Positions 1 to 5,220 of a DNA stretch of 5,304 nucleotides are shown here, piece after piece (position 1 is the first letter of the stretch; each line of letters starts with the position of its first letter). The notes beneath the pieces are model-generated. The model worked only from the letters and a program-made list of their open reading frames with translations. It was not told the DNA's origin and did no database searches. The position numbers and the translations under genes are program-made. Origin of the DNA: Oscillospiraceae bacterium (GTDB lineage Bacteria; Bacillota; Clostridia; Oscillospirales; Ruminococcaceae); contig CADBXQ010000107.1 in NCBI GenBank assembly GCA_902798675.1, positions 1,679 to 6,982 of the forward strand, written 5' to 3'.

Positions 1-938
1 ATGACAGCGCTGAGCCGGATTTAAAAGAGGCTGATCCCGAGGATGTCCCCCAAAAAAAAGTCGAAAAAATTGTTGCTGTTGAGCTTTTGGCGGATAAATT
101 GTCAAATGCTAAATATGTGACTGAATTCATTAATAAATCAAAGAGTGAGGGAAAAAATGCAATAGTTGTTCCGCTAAAGGATGAAAACGGAATTTTGTTA
201 TATCCAAGTCAAATCCCTCAAGCTCGGGAATGGGGAGCGATTTCTCGGTCGGCTGTTGATGCGCGAAAGATTGCTGCTGAGATTGAGGCTGCGGGCCTGG
301 TTCCAATAGCCAAAGTTAATGCATTTTATGACCAAACAGCCCCTCATTTTAAAAGAAATAATTCCTATGTGTATTCATCTAAAAAGGTGACCTATTTATT
401 CACAAATCCAGTAACCAAGCGCTCTGAGAGGTGGCTTAATCCATATGAAAGCTCGGCCAGGAAATATATTTGTGATATTGTGGCTGAAGTTTCTGAATTG
501 GGCTATAGGCAGGTTTTTCTAAACCACGTTTCATTTCCCGCGGTTGAGCTAAATTCCAAAGTCAGTTTGGGCTCCGACGCAAAGACTAAGGGCGAGATTT
601 TGCGCCAGTTTTTAGCTGAATTAAATTCGAGAAATGTTTCATATATTCTGGCGTATGACTGGCGAGTTTTTGGCGAAGGAAATGTTGCAGACATTTTATA
701 TGGTGGAAATATTTCAACATATGGAGCAAAAAATCAGGCTCCTTTGATAGATTTAAATAATGGGTTGAATTTTGCTGGTGGTGACGGGGATCCAATAAAA
801 AAATTTGTTGAATGCGCCAGAAATGTTGGCTCGGATGTTTCAATTTTTCCAGCTGTTGTTAGTTCTAGTAGCAATTCTAAAATTTTAGAAGAATTAGAGT
901 CTTTTGGGATATATTCTAGCTTAATTTTAAACAAGTGA
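1..938 (+). CDS. Putative glycoside hydrolase, DUF4015 (GH13-like) family, 5'-truncated by the window edge
   Basis: The frame is open from position 3 to the TGA at 936-938, giving 311 visible residues; the true start lies upstream. The TTG at 87 would be an internal start with no good ribosome binding site, so I do not use it. Residues 1-28 (counted from position 3) form a charged, Pro/Glu/Lys-rich linker, as is common after the membrane anchor of exported proteins in this family; any anchor is outside the window. The rest resembles the DUF4015 (PF13200) TIM-barrel-like domain: a strand followed by KDENG (59-63), IAKVNAF (102-108), WLNPY (144-148), then a helix and strand ending FLNHVSFP (172-179). 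The family normally has an acidic DYVRFP-like end to that strand, so the usual acidic residue appears replaced here. The family role is presumed carbohydrate hydrolysis at the cell surface, and activity is unproven. The family call is by remembered motifs only. The gene ends 42 bases before the phosphomutase remnant and may be co-transcribed with it. Confidence 0.7.
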   Translation, partial: DSAEPDLKEADPEDVPQKKVEKIVAVELLADKLSNAKYVTEFINKSKSEGKNAIVVPLKDENGILLYPSQIPQAREWGAISRSAVDARKIAAEIEAAGLVPIAKVNAFYDQTAPHFKRNNSYVYSSKKVTYLFTNPVTKRSERWLNPYESSARKYICDIVAEVSELGYRQVFLNHVSFPAVELNSKVSLGSDAKTKGEILRQFLAELNSRNVSYILAYDWRVFGEGNVADILYGGNISTYGAKNQAPLIDLNNGLNFAGGDGDPIKKFVECARNVGSDVSIFPAVVSSSSNSKILEELESFGIYSSLILNK

Positions 939-1095
939 AAAATTTTTGTTGCTGCGATTAATTTTTAGGAGAGGGCGCATATGGGCGGATCAGAGATTAA
1001 AATTTATGAACTTTGGAGAAAATATGCAACTGATGATGTTGATTTAATACATGAACTTGATAAAATAGAAAATGATAAAAAAGCCATAGAGGACT

Positions 1096-1110
1096 GGAAC
1101 GGCTCGAATG
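1096..1110 (+). other. Deletion scar 1 in the phosphomutase (N-terminal FGTGGxRG segment lost)
   Basis: The reading frame goes from KAIEDW through Asn-Gly-Ser-Asn and then needs a frame change to read MNIYVVRK. Family members have about 18-20 residues here, including FGTGGxRG and then G(S/T)NRMN. The observed GGC TCG AAT could be the family Gly-Ser-Asn, followed by loss of about 5 bases covering the Arg codon. In that reading there are two deletions here, one in frame and one shifting. A single larger deletion with net length of 2 modulo 3 also fits. Confidence 0.7.
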
Positions 1111-1824
1111 AACATATATGTTGTCCGCAAGGTGACGCAGGCGTTTTGTGAATATCTAACAAAAAACTTTGAAAACCCCTCCATTGCAATTGGTTATGAT
1201 AGCAGGATAAAATCCGATCTTTTTGCAAAAGAGGCGGCGTGTGTTTTTGCTGCCAATGGAATATTTGTCAATATATATAAAGAAATTATGCCTGTTCCAT
1301 GTTTATCGTATGCAGTCAGAAATCTTAGATGTGATGCTGGAATTATGGTCACCGCAAGCCACAACCCCGCCCAATATAACGGATATAAAGTGTATGGCGA
1401 AGATGGATGTCAGTTGAGAGAAAATGACGCAAGTCAAATATATGAGATATCGTTGAATATAGATATGTTTAAAGACATAAAGTTGATGGATTTTGAACAG
1501 GGATTGTCTGAAGGCGTGATAAAATATATATCCGATGATGTTGAAAAATCCTATATGGACTGCGTTGAAAGCTGTTTGATTCATCCCGAGGCTTTGGCTG
1601 ATCCCGGTTTTTGCGTTGTGTATACGCCGCTTCATGGAGCTGGGAATCGGGTTGTTAGGACGATGTTTTCGCGCATGGGGGTTAAATCTGTTCATGTTGT
1701 TTGGGAGCAGGAGAATCCAGATGGAAATGTTTCAACATGTGAAGTCCCCAACCCTGAAACTAAAGAGGCGCTGTCTTTGGGGCTTCGGGATTGCAAAATT
1801 TATAAACCCGACATATTAATCGCG

Positions 1825-1841
1825 CCTGATCGGTTCCTGAT
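1825..1841 (+). other. Deletion scar 2 in the phosphomutase (metal-binding DPDADR loop lost)
   Basis: After Ile-Leu-Ile-Ala the sequence reads CCT GAT CGG TTC CT GAT GAA. The family has Asp-Pro-Asp-Ala-Asp-Arg-(Leu/Phe)-Gly at this point. The simplest reading is two nearby losses. One is in frame, removing about 12 bases between two GAT codons (Pro-Asp-Ala-Asp). The second lies directly after CGG TTC and removes a length of 1 modulo 3, which would explain the observed shift into the frame of Asp-Glu-Ala-Gly-Glu-Tyr. The first would fit slippage between repeated GATs. Confidence 0.65.
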
Positions 1842-2662
1842 GAAGCTGGAGAATATGTTTTGCTGAGCGGAAATCAGATCGGAGCGCTTTTGCTTGAATA
1901 TATATGCTGTCAGAGAGCGGCTTTGGGAACTTTGCCTCAAGATCCGATTGCTGTTAAAACGATTGTTTCGAGCGATATTGCTGAAAAAATTGCCAAAAAA
2001 TATAACGTAAAACTAAAAAATGTTTTAACTGGTTTTAAATATATTGGAGAGCAGATCGGTATATTAGAAAAATCAGAAAAGCAAGACAGCTTTATTTTTG
2101 GTTTTGAAGAGAGCCACGGATATTTGGCGGGAAGCTATGTTAGGGATAAGGACGGAGTCATTGCAACAATGCTTGTTTGCGAAATGGCAGCTTTTTATAA
2201 AAAATCGGGTATGTCGGTTTTAAAAGCTTTGAGTCAGATATATAAAGAATACGGAGTGTGCAGGAATATTATCGACAGTTATGTTTTTGACGGTGTGAAC
2301 GGTGCGATCAAAATGCGAAAAATAATTTCTAAAATCAGGGAGAAGTCCCCGAAATCCATAGGCGGGCTTAGGGTTTTGCGATTTTTAGACTATTTATATA
2401 GCAAGGATTTCGATATCCTCAACAACACGTTCCGCAGCATTGATTTGCCAAAGTCTAATGTTATTGAGTTTAAGCTGGAAAAGGACTCGTCCTTGATTGT
2501 TCGGCCGTCTGGAACAGAGCCAAAAATTAAAGTATATTATACTTCAACCGGTTCAACTTTTTCAGAAGCAGAGGAATATCAATTAAAAATGAAGCAAGAA
2601 ATTGAAAAATATATTAACGAGTGACCAGCTGTGTAACTAAAATTATATCCGATGAGGGCGTC

Positions 2663-2682
2663 ATATTACAATTAGTTTTGAG
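2663..2682 (+). repeat. Imperfect direct repeat, copy 1
   Basis: ATATTACAATTAGTTTTGAG matches copy 2 at 2879-2898 in 17 of 20 positions. The copies are 216 bases apart and lie on either side of the structured RNA candidate. In the same relative frame both read Ile-Leu-Gln-Leu-Val, and two of the three differences are synonymous. Confidence 0.45.
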
Positions 2683-2727
2683 ATGCAGTTGGATAAATTG
2701 GATTTAAATAAAAGATTTTCAAAAAAT

Positions 2728-2754
2728 TTGACAAATTTGGATTTGGGTTATTAT
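2728..2754 (+). promoter_or_regulatory. Candidate sigma-A promoter for the structured RNA
   Basis: A perfect -35 box TTGACA lies at 2728-2733 and a -10 box TATTAT (5 of 6 consensus bases) at 2749-2754. The spacer is 15 bases, shorter than the usual 16-18, which weakens the call. The start expected about 7 bases downstream is near 2761, which is the first base of the closing helix of the RNA candidate. In AT-rich DNA such boxes arise by chance, so that positional coincidence is the main support. Confidence 0.45.
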
Positions 2755-2760
2755 GTTTGT

Positions 2761-2841
2761 TCCTTAACAAGCCAAGGTCAAAGAGCGTTCCAGCTTGAAA
2801 CCTGCCGACCTTGCGGGCATTAGCCTACCGCTTGTTGAGGA
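2761..2841 (+). ncRNA. Candidate structured RNA with a three-way junction (unidentified)
   Basis: Four mutually compatible helices can be read. P1 pairs 2761-2772 with 2830-2841 (12 pairs, one U-G at 2765/2837). P2 pairs 2773-2779 (CAAGGTC) with 2807-2813 (GACCTTG), 7 perfect pairs stacked directly on P1. P3 inside P2 pairs 2783-2786 with 2793-2796 around a 6-base loop GTTCCA. P4 pairs 2815-2818 (GGGC) with 2823-2826 (GCCT) around ATTA. The single wobble in P1 would be an A-C mismatch on the other strand, so a + strand RNA is favoured. The element is visibly richer in G and C than its flanks. I could not match it to a riboswitch, tRNA, 6S, SRP or tmRNA core from memory. A DNA role is possible, such as a cruciform, recombination site or oriT-like repeat. 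A weak hairpin (2897-2900 with 2906-2909) followed by T-rich DNA could end the transcript. Confidence 0.5.
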
Positions 2842-2878
2842 GACTTTTCAAAATGACTTGAAGGATCAGCAAGGTTTA

Positions 2879-2898
2879 ATATTACAGTTGGTTGTGAG
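2879..2898 (+). repeat. Imperfect direct repeat, copy 2
   Basis: ATATTACAGTTGGTTGTGAG matches copy 1 at 2663-2682. It lies 38 bases after the end of the structured RNA candidate and 3 bases before the GTG of the small ORF at 2902. A local duplication, or remnants of two related gene ends, would explain it. Chance is not excluded in AT-rich DNA. Confidence 0.45.
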
Positions 2899-2901
2899 CG
2901 G

Positions 2902-3108
2902 GTGGCGCTTGGATTGATTTTTGCATTGTTTTTTAAAGTTTGCTTGAGGATGTTGGAATTATTGAGAATTTTTAGCAAAGAGTTGGATTTTTTTAGAAAA
3001 AGATTTATTGGGACAAATATAAACCAAATTAATAATATAGTTCGTTACTCTCAGCGACTTTGTACTTACCTGTTGGACGTCAACTTTAAATCTGCCAAAA
3101 AATTTTAA
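2902..3108 (+). CDS. Small hypothetical ORF, possible MobC-like mobilisation protein remnant
   Basis: This is a 68-codon frame from GTG 2902 to TAA 3106-3108. There is no good ribosome binding site ahead of the GTG, so translation is doubtful. The central residues FFRKRFIGTNINQINNIVR recall the helix with an IG-N-NQI core found in plasmid mobilisation proteins of the MobC family (PF05713), which help relaxases nick oriT. The ribbon-helix-helix N-terminus and the C-terminal helix of a full MobC (usually over 100 residues) are absent, so at best it is a fragment. The first 20 residues are hydrophobic and do not look like MobC. The resemblance is from memory and short. It may simply be an open frame in AT-rich DNA. 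No relaxase or other mobility gene is visible nearby. Confidence 0.25.
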   Translation: MALGLIFALFFKVCLRMLELLRIFSKELDFFRKRFIGTNINQINNIVRYSQRLCTYLLDVNFKSAKKF

Positions 3109-3157
3109 AAATTTTTTTTATAAAGTTATTGCAATTTGTTTTATGTTATGTTATAAT
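3102..3157 (+). promoter_or_regulatory. rpmE promoter with AT-rich UP-like element
   Basis: The -35 box TTGCAA lies at 3129-3134, followed by a 17-base spacer and a perfect -10 box TATAAT at 3152-3157. Transcription should start near 3164, leaving a leader of about 49 bases before rpmE. Long A and T tracts at 3102-3125 sit where an UP element would contact the RNA polymerase alpha subunits, as expected for a highly expressed ribosomal protein gene. Confidence 0.75.
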
Positions 3158-3198
3158 GAAGGAAGTGTTGATTTTAAGAATTCGCGCATTTTAAGTTT

Positions 3199-3206
3199 GG
3201 AGGTGA
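3199..3206 (+). promoter_or_regulatory. Strong ribosome binding site of rpmE
   Basis: GGAGGTGA at 3199-3206 is a near-perfect anti-16S match and sits 6 bases before ATG 3213. It fixes the rpmE start. Confidence 0.9.
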
Positions 3207-3212
3207 CTTGGA

Positions 3213-3416
3213 ATGAAAAAGGATATACATCCAAAATATGAGTCGACAACCATCACTTGCGCTTGTGGCAACGTGATTGAAACTCGCTCAACAAAGCAAG
3301 ACATCAAAATTGAGATTTGCTCGAGGTGTCACCCTTTCTTCACCGGAAAACAGAAGTTAGTTGACACTGGCGGCCGTGTTGATCGGTTTAGGAGACGTTT
3401 CAATCTTGGTAAGTGA
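3213..3416 (+). CDS. rpmE: 50S ribosomal protein L31
   Basis: This is a complete 67-residue L31, close to the family's usual 65-70 residues. The protein lies at the central protuberance of the large ribosomal subunit and helps bridge it to the 30S head. The start is set by the strong Shine-Dalgarno. It opens MKKDIHP, typical of L31, and carries the four-cysteine zinc site Cys16-x-Cys18 and Cys36-x-x-Cys39 inside CACGN and CSRCHPF. The C-terminal TGKQKLVDTGGRVDRF signature is intact. This is therefore the zinc-binding form, whose level is often tied to zinc supply because zinc-free paralogs can replace it. It has its own promoter at 3129-3157 and a probable terminator after it, so it is likely mainly a single-gene unit. 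The leader is short and I see no obvious autoregulatory hairpin in it. Confidence 0.97.
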   Translation: MKKDIHPKYESTTITCACGNVIETRSTKQDIKIEICSRCHPFFTGKQKLVDTGGRVDRFRRRFNLGK

Positions 3417-3441
3417 TGGCAGGTTTGCTGAACTTAATATA

Positions 3442-3480
3442 GGCGGTGTTTTATTATTGGGCGCACCGTCTTGTTCTGTT
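3442..3480 (+). terminator. Candidate intrinsic terminator after rpmE
   Basis: GGCGGTGT (3442-3449) can pair with GCACCGTC (3463-3470) in 8 pairs, two of them G-U, with a 13-base loop. It is followed by the T-rich tail TTGTTCTGTT. The interrupted T tract and long loop make it moderate, so some read-through into yigZ is likely. Confidence 0.4.
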
Positions 3481-3519
3481 GGCGGTGGGCCTGGTGTTTA
3501 AAAGGGTGTTGGTTTGGGG

Positions 3520-4152
3520 ATGAAAGAATCTTATTTAACTATAATGGACCCGGTTGAGGTTGAAATGCTTGAGAAGCGTTCAAAATTTTTGGGACACATG
3601 ATTCACGTTAAAAGCAGGCAAGAGGCTGAGAGCTTCATATCCGCGATTAGATCGGAATATAAAGACGCAACCCACAACGTTCCAGCCTATTCTATTCACA
3701 AAAGCGGTGTTATGTACTGTTCTGATGATGGCGAGCCGCACGGAACGTCTGGAAAGCCTGTTTTAGAGGTGTTGAAGCGAGAGCGGATATACGATGTGTG
3801 TGTTGTTGTGACTCGATATTTTGGAGGCACTTTGCTCGGGACTGGTGGATTGGTTGGGGCATATTCGAGCGTTTGCAAAAGATTGCTGGAAAACGCAGTT
3901 ATTGCGAAATGCTTGTTGTGTGCGCGTGTGAAAATTTTTGTTGAATATGGAGAATTTTCCAAACTGCAGCATTTAATTGAAAATTTTGATGCGAGGGTTG
4001 TTGAGAAAAATTTTTCAGATAAGGTTGAACTAGAATTGTTGATAGATGTTGAAAATAAGGAAAAATTTGAAAAATTGTTGTCTGAAAGAACCAGTGGTGG
4101 GATTAAAGTAGAGAATATTGGAGAGGCGTGGGAAAGAATAAAAAGATTATGA
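3520..4152 (+). CDS. YigZ/IMPACT family protein (UPF0029 with C-terminal DUF1949)
   Basis: The protein has 210 residues from ATG 3520, the usual size for bacterial YigZ. A TTG at 3514 would add two residues and sits nearer the AAAGGGTG site (3501-3508), so the start is not certain. The N-terminal IMPACT/UPF0029 domain (about residues 15-125) has SKFLG, DDGEPHGTSGKP (69-80), VVTRYFGG (ending at 103) and LGTGGLVGAYS (106-116). The C-terminal ferredoxin-like DUF1949 domain (about 135-200) has YGEFSKLQHLIENF and a following acidic strand. The molecular role in bacteria is not settled: the eukaryotic relative IMPACT restrains GCN2, and the C-terminal fold resembles RNA-binding domains. A cytoplasmic protein is expected. 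Gly113 replaces the basic Lys/Arg usual in GLV(K/R)AY. It lies 42 bases upstream of the dGTPase-like gene and may be co-transcribed with it. Confidence 0.92.
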   Translation: MKESYLTIMDPVEVEMLEKRSKFLGHMIHVKSRQEAESFISAIRSEYKDATHNVPAYSIHKSGVMYCSDDGEPHGTSGKPVLEVLKRERIYDVCVVVTRYFGGTLLGTGGLVGAYSSVCKRLLENAVIAKCLLCARVKIFVEYGEFSKLQHLIENFDARVVEKNFSDKVELELLIDVENKEKFEKLLSERTSGGIKVENIGEAWERIKRL

Positions 4153-4194
4153 TATATTTTCAAAACATCATTTTTTTAAGGAGAATTTGAGTAT

Positions 4195-5202
4195 ATGGAT
4201 CATTTTTCAACCAGACACAGGACACAGGAAATTGAAAGACAGATCTTGAGTTCAAATGCGTGTTTGGTTAGCGAAAGCAAGGGGAGGGCGAAGGAGGAAG
4301 AAGCAGACGATTTCAGAACGGATTTTCAGAGAGACCGGGACAGGATTTTAAACAGCAACGCGTTCAGTCGCCTCAAAGAAAAGACGCAGGTTTTTTTGGC
4401 TCCTTGCGGAGACCATTATCGAACGCGCCTTGTTCACTCCCTCGAGGTTTCGCAAATTTCAAGGACCATTGCGCGAGGGCTTAGGCTTAATGAGGATTTG
4501 GTTGAGGCGATCGCTTTGGGCCACGACATAGGCCATTCTCCTTTTGGGCATTCTGGCGAGGAAGTTTTGAATCAGGTTTGTCCTCACGGTTTTTCGCATT
4601 CAGAAAACGGGGTCAGGGTTGTTAATTTTTTGGCAAACCACGGCCAGGGTTTGAATTTAACATATGAAGTTATAGACGGAATAAAGTGTCACTCGTTTGG
4701 TGGGGACAAGGCCAAAACATTGGAAGGACGGCTTGTTAGCGTTTGCGATAAAGTTGCGTATGTCAATCATGACATAGACGATGCGATTCGCGCTGGGATG
4801 CTTTCGGTCGGTGATTTGCCGCAGGATTGTTTGAAGGTTTTGGGCTCGAGCAAAAGTCAGAGGATATCAACGGTTGCAAGGTCTATCATCCAAAACAGTG
4901 ACAGCGACATAAAAATGTCTTCCGAGGTCAGCAAAGCCCAGTTTAAACTTCGTGACTATATGTTTAAAAATATATATTATTCGAATAAAGTTCAACTAGA
5001 GCAGGATAAAGCGAGAAATATCGTCAAAATGCTATATAAATACTATCGGTCTCATAATTCCAAACTGCCTGAATTTTATAAACAGATTGCTAAAAAATTT
5101 GATGTTGATAGGGCAATATGTGATTATATTTCCGGCATGAGTGATATATATATTACTGAACAATATATAGATTTTTTTATTCCAAAATTTTTAGGTACAT
5201 GA
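4195..5202 (+). CDS. dgt: Deoxyguanosinetriphosphate triphosphohydrolase-like protein (HD superfamily)
   Basis: This is a complete 335-residue protein starting at ATG 4195, with AAGGAGAA (4178-4185) 9 bases ahead. dGTPase enzymes remove triphosphate from deoxynucleotides, adjusting the dNTP pool; this shorter subgroup may accept several dNTPs, so exact specificity is inferred. Family marks are RDRDRILNSNAFSRLKEKTQVF (47-68), then YRTRLVHSLEV with metal-ligand His81, GHDIGHSPFGHSGE with His110-Asp111, and DKVAYVNHDIDDAIRAG with Asp193. Together these complete the H...HD...D metal site. His114 and His119 lie in the active-site loop. The N-terminal 40 residues are charged and variable, and the C-terminus is helical. 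The gene ends 18 bases before dnaG, an arrangement familiar in Clostridia, so the two are probably one operon linking nucleotide control with replication. No lesion is visible. Confidence 0.93.
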   Translation: MDHFSTRHRTQEIERQILSSNACLVSESKGRAKEEEADDFRTDFQRDRDRILNSNAFSRLKEKTQVFLAPCGDHYRTRLVHSLEVSQISRTIARGLRLNEDLVEAIALGHDIGHSPFGHSGEEVLNQVCPHGFSHSENGVRVVNFLANHGQGLNLTYEVIDGIKCHSFGGDKAKTLEGRLVSVCDKVAYVNHDIDDAIRAGMLSVGDLPQDCLKVLGSSKSQRISTVARSIIQNSDSDIKMSSEVSKAQFKLRDYMFKNIYYSNKVQLEQDKARNIVKMLYKYYRSHNSKLPEFYKQIAKKFDVDRAICDYISGMSDIYITEQYIDFFIPKFLGT

Positions 5203-5220
5203 CTGAGGAATGAAGAGAAT

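Larger units (their letters stand above)
981..2624 (+). pseudogene. alpha-Phosphoglucomutase / phosphomannomutase (pgcA-like), broken by deletions into three frames
   Basis: An intact enzyme would interconvert hexose 1- and 6-phosphates in the cytoplasm, feeding cell-envelope sugar synthesis. The N-terminus starts at ATG 981 behind AGGAG (967-971, 9-base spacing) and reads ELWRKYATDDVDLIHEL, typical of the family, until it shifts frame near 1100 and stops at TGA 1138-1140. The middle piece is in frame with 1108 (MNIYVVRKVTQAF) and carries the phosphoserine loop TASHNP (Ser codon 1357-1359) and TPLHGAG. It fails near 1827-1840, where the metal-binding DPDADR motif should be. The last piece runs in another frame from about 1839 (DEAGEYVLLSGNQ) to TGA 2622-2624, with the sugar-binding GFEESHGY (2100-2123) and the phosphate-binding RPSGTEPK (2502-2525). 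The total of 548 codon-equivalents compares with about 580 in Bacillus PgcA. The missing codons match the lost motifs and cannot be restored by recoding. All other stretches stay open, so decay is recent or these are assembly errors. Confidence 0.85.
2625..3128. other. Gene-poor stretch with a structured RNA candidate, a short direct repeat and a possible mobilisation-gene remnant
   Basis: About 500 bases separate the broken phosphomutase from the rpmE promoter. No frame gives a convincing full-length protein. The contents I can support are a promoter-like pair at 2728-2754, a nested-helix element at 2761-2841, an imperfect 20-base direct repeat (2663-2682 and 2879-2898), a 68-codon ORF at 2902-3108 with weak MobC resemblance, and AT-rich tracts at 3097-3125 just upstream of the rpmE promoter. 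No strong intrinsic terminator follows the phosphomutase. Confidence 0.75.

Noticed and set aside
1303..1695. 130-codon reverse-strand frame opposite the phosphomutase
   Set aside because: It is antisense to recognisable phosphomutase sequence and resembles no family.
981..2624. Programmed frameshifting or translational bypassing in the phosphomutase
   Set aside because: Family-essential codons are physically missing at both junctions, so changing frame cannot restore the protein. No slippery heptamer or bypass hairpin is evident.
2761..2841. Integron attC site (CTTAAC ... GTTGAG ends resemble the RYYYAAC/GTTRRRY core sites)
   Set aside because: The outer base pair breaks the consensus, the long helix has no extrahelical bases, the element folds as a three-way junction, and no integrase or cassette array is visible.
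2761..2841. tRNA, tmRNA, 6S, SRP or a classical riboswitch
   Set aside because: None of the core motifs of these classes that I know is present, such as a T-loop GGTTCRA or the conserved aptamer cores. It is also too short for 6S or large SRP RNA.
2766..2913. A 48-codon frame (QAKVKERSSLKPADL... to GWRLD) running through the structured element and ending at TGA 2911-2913
   Set aside because: It opens right after a stop with no start codon or ribosome binding site and matches no family I recognise. Most of its non-random look is explained by the helices of the RNA candidate.
3042..3090. Near-palindrome GTTGGACGTCAAC around 3072-3084 as an operator
   Set aside because: It is too short and imperfect, and it lies about 45 bases upstream of the rpmE -35 box with no matching second site.
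3696..4163. 155-codon reverse-strand frame opposite yigZ
   Set aside because: It is a shadow of a well-conserved + strand gene, with no ribosome binding site and low-complexity Ser/Thr/Pro content typical of antisense frames.
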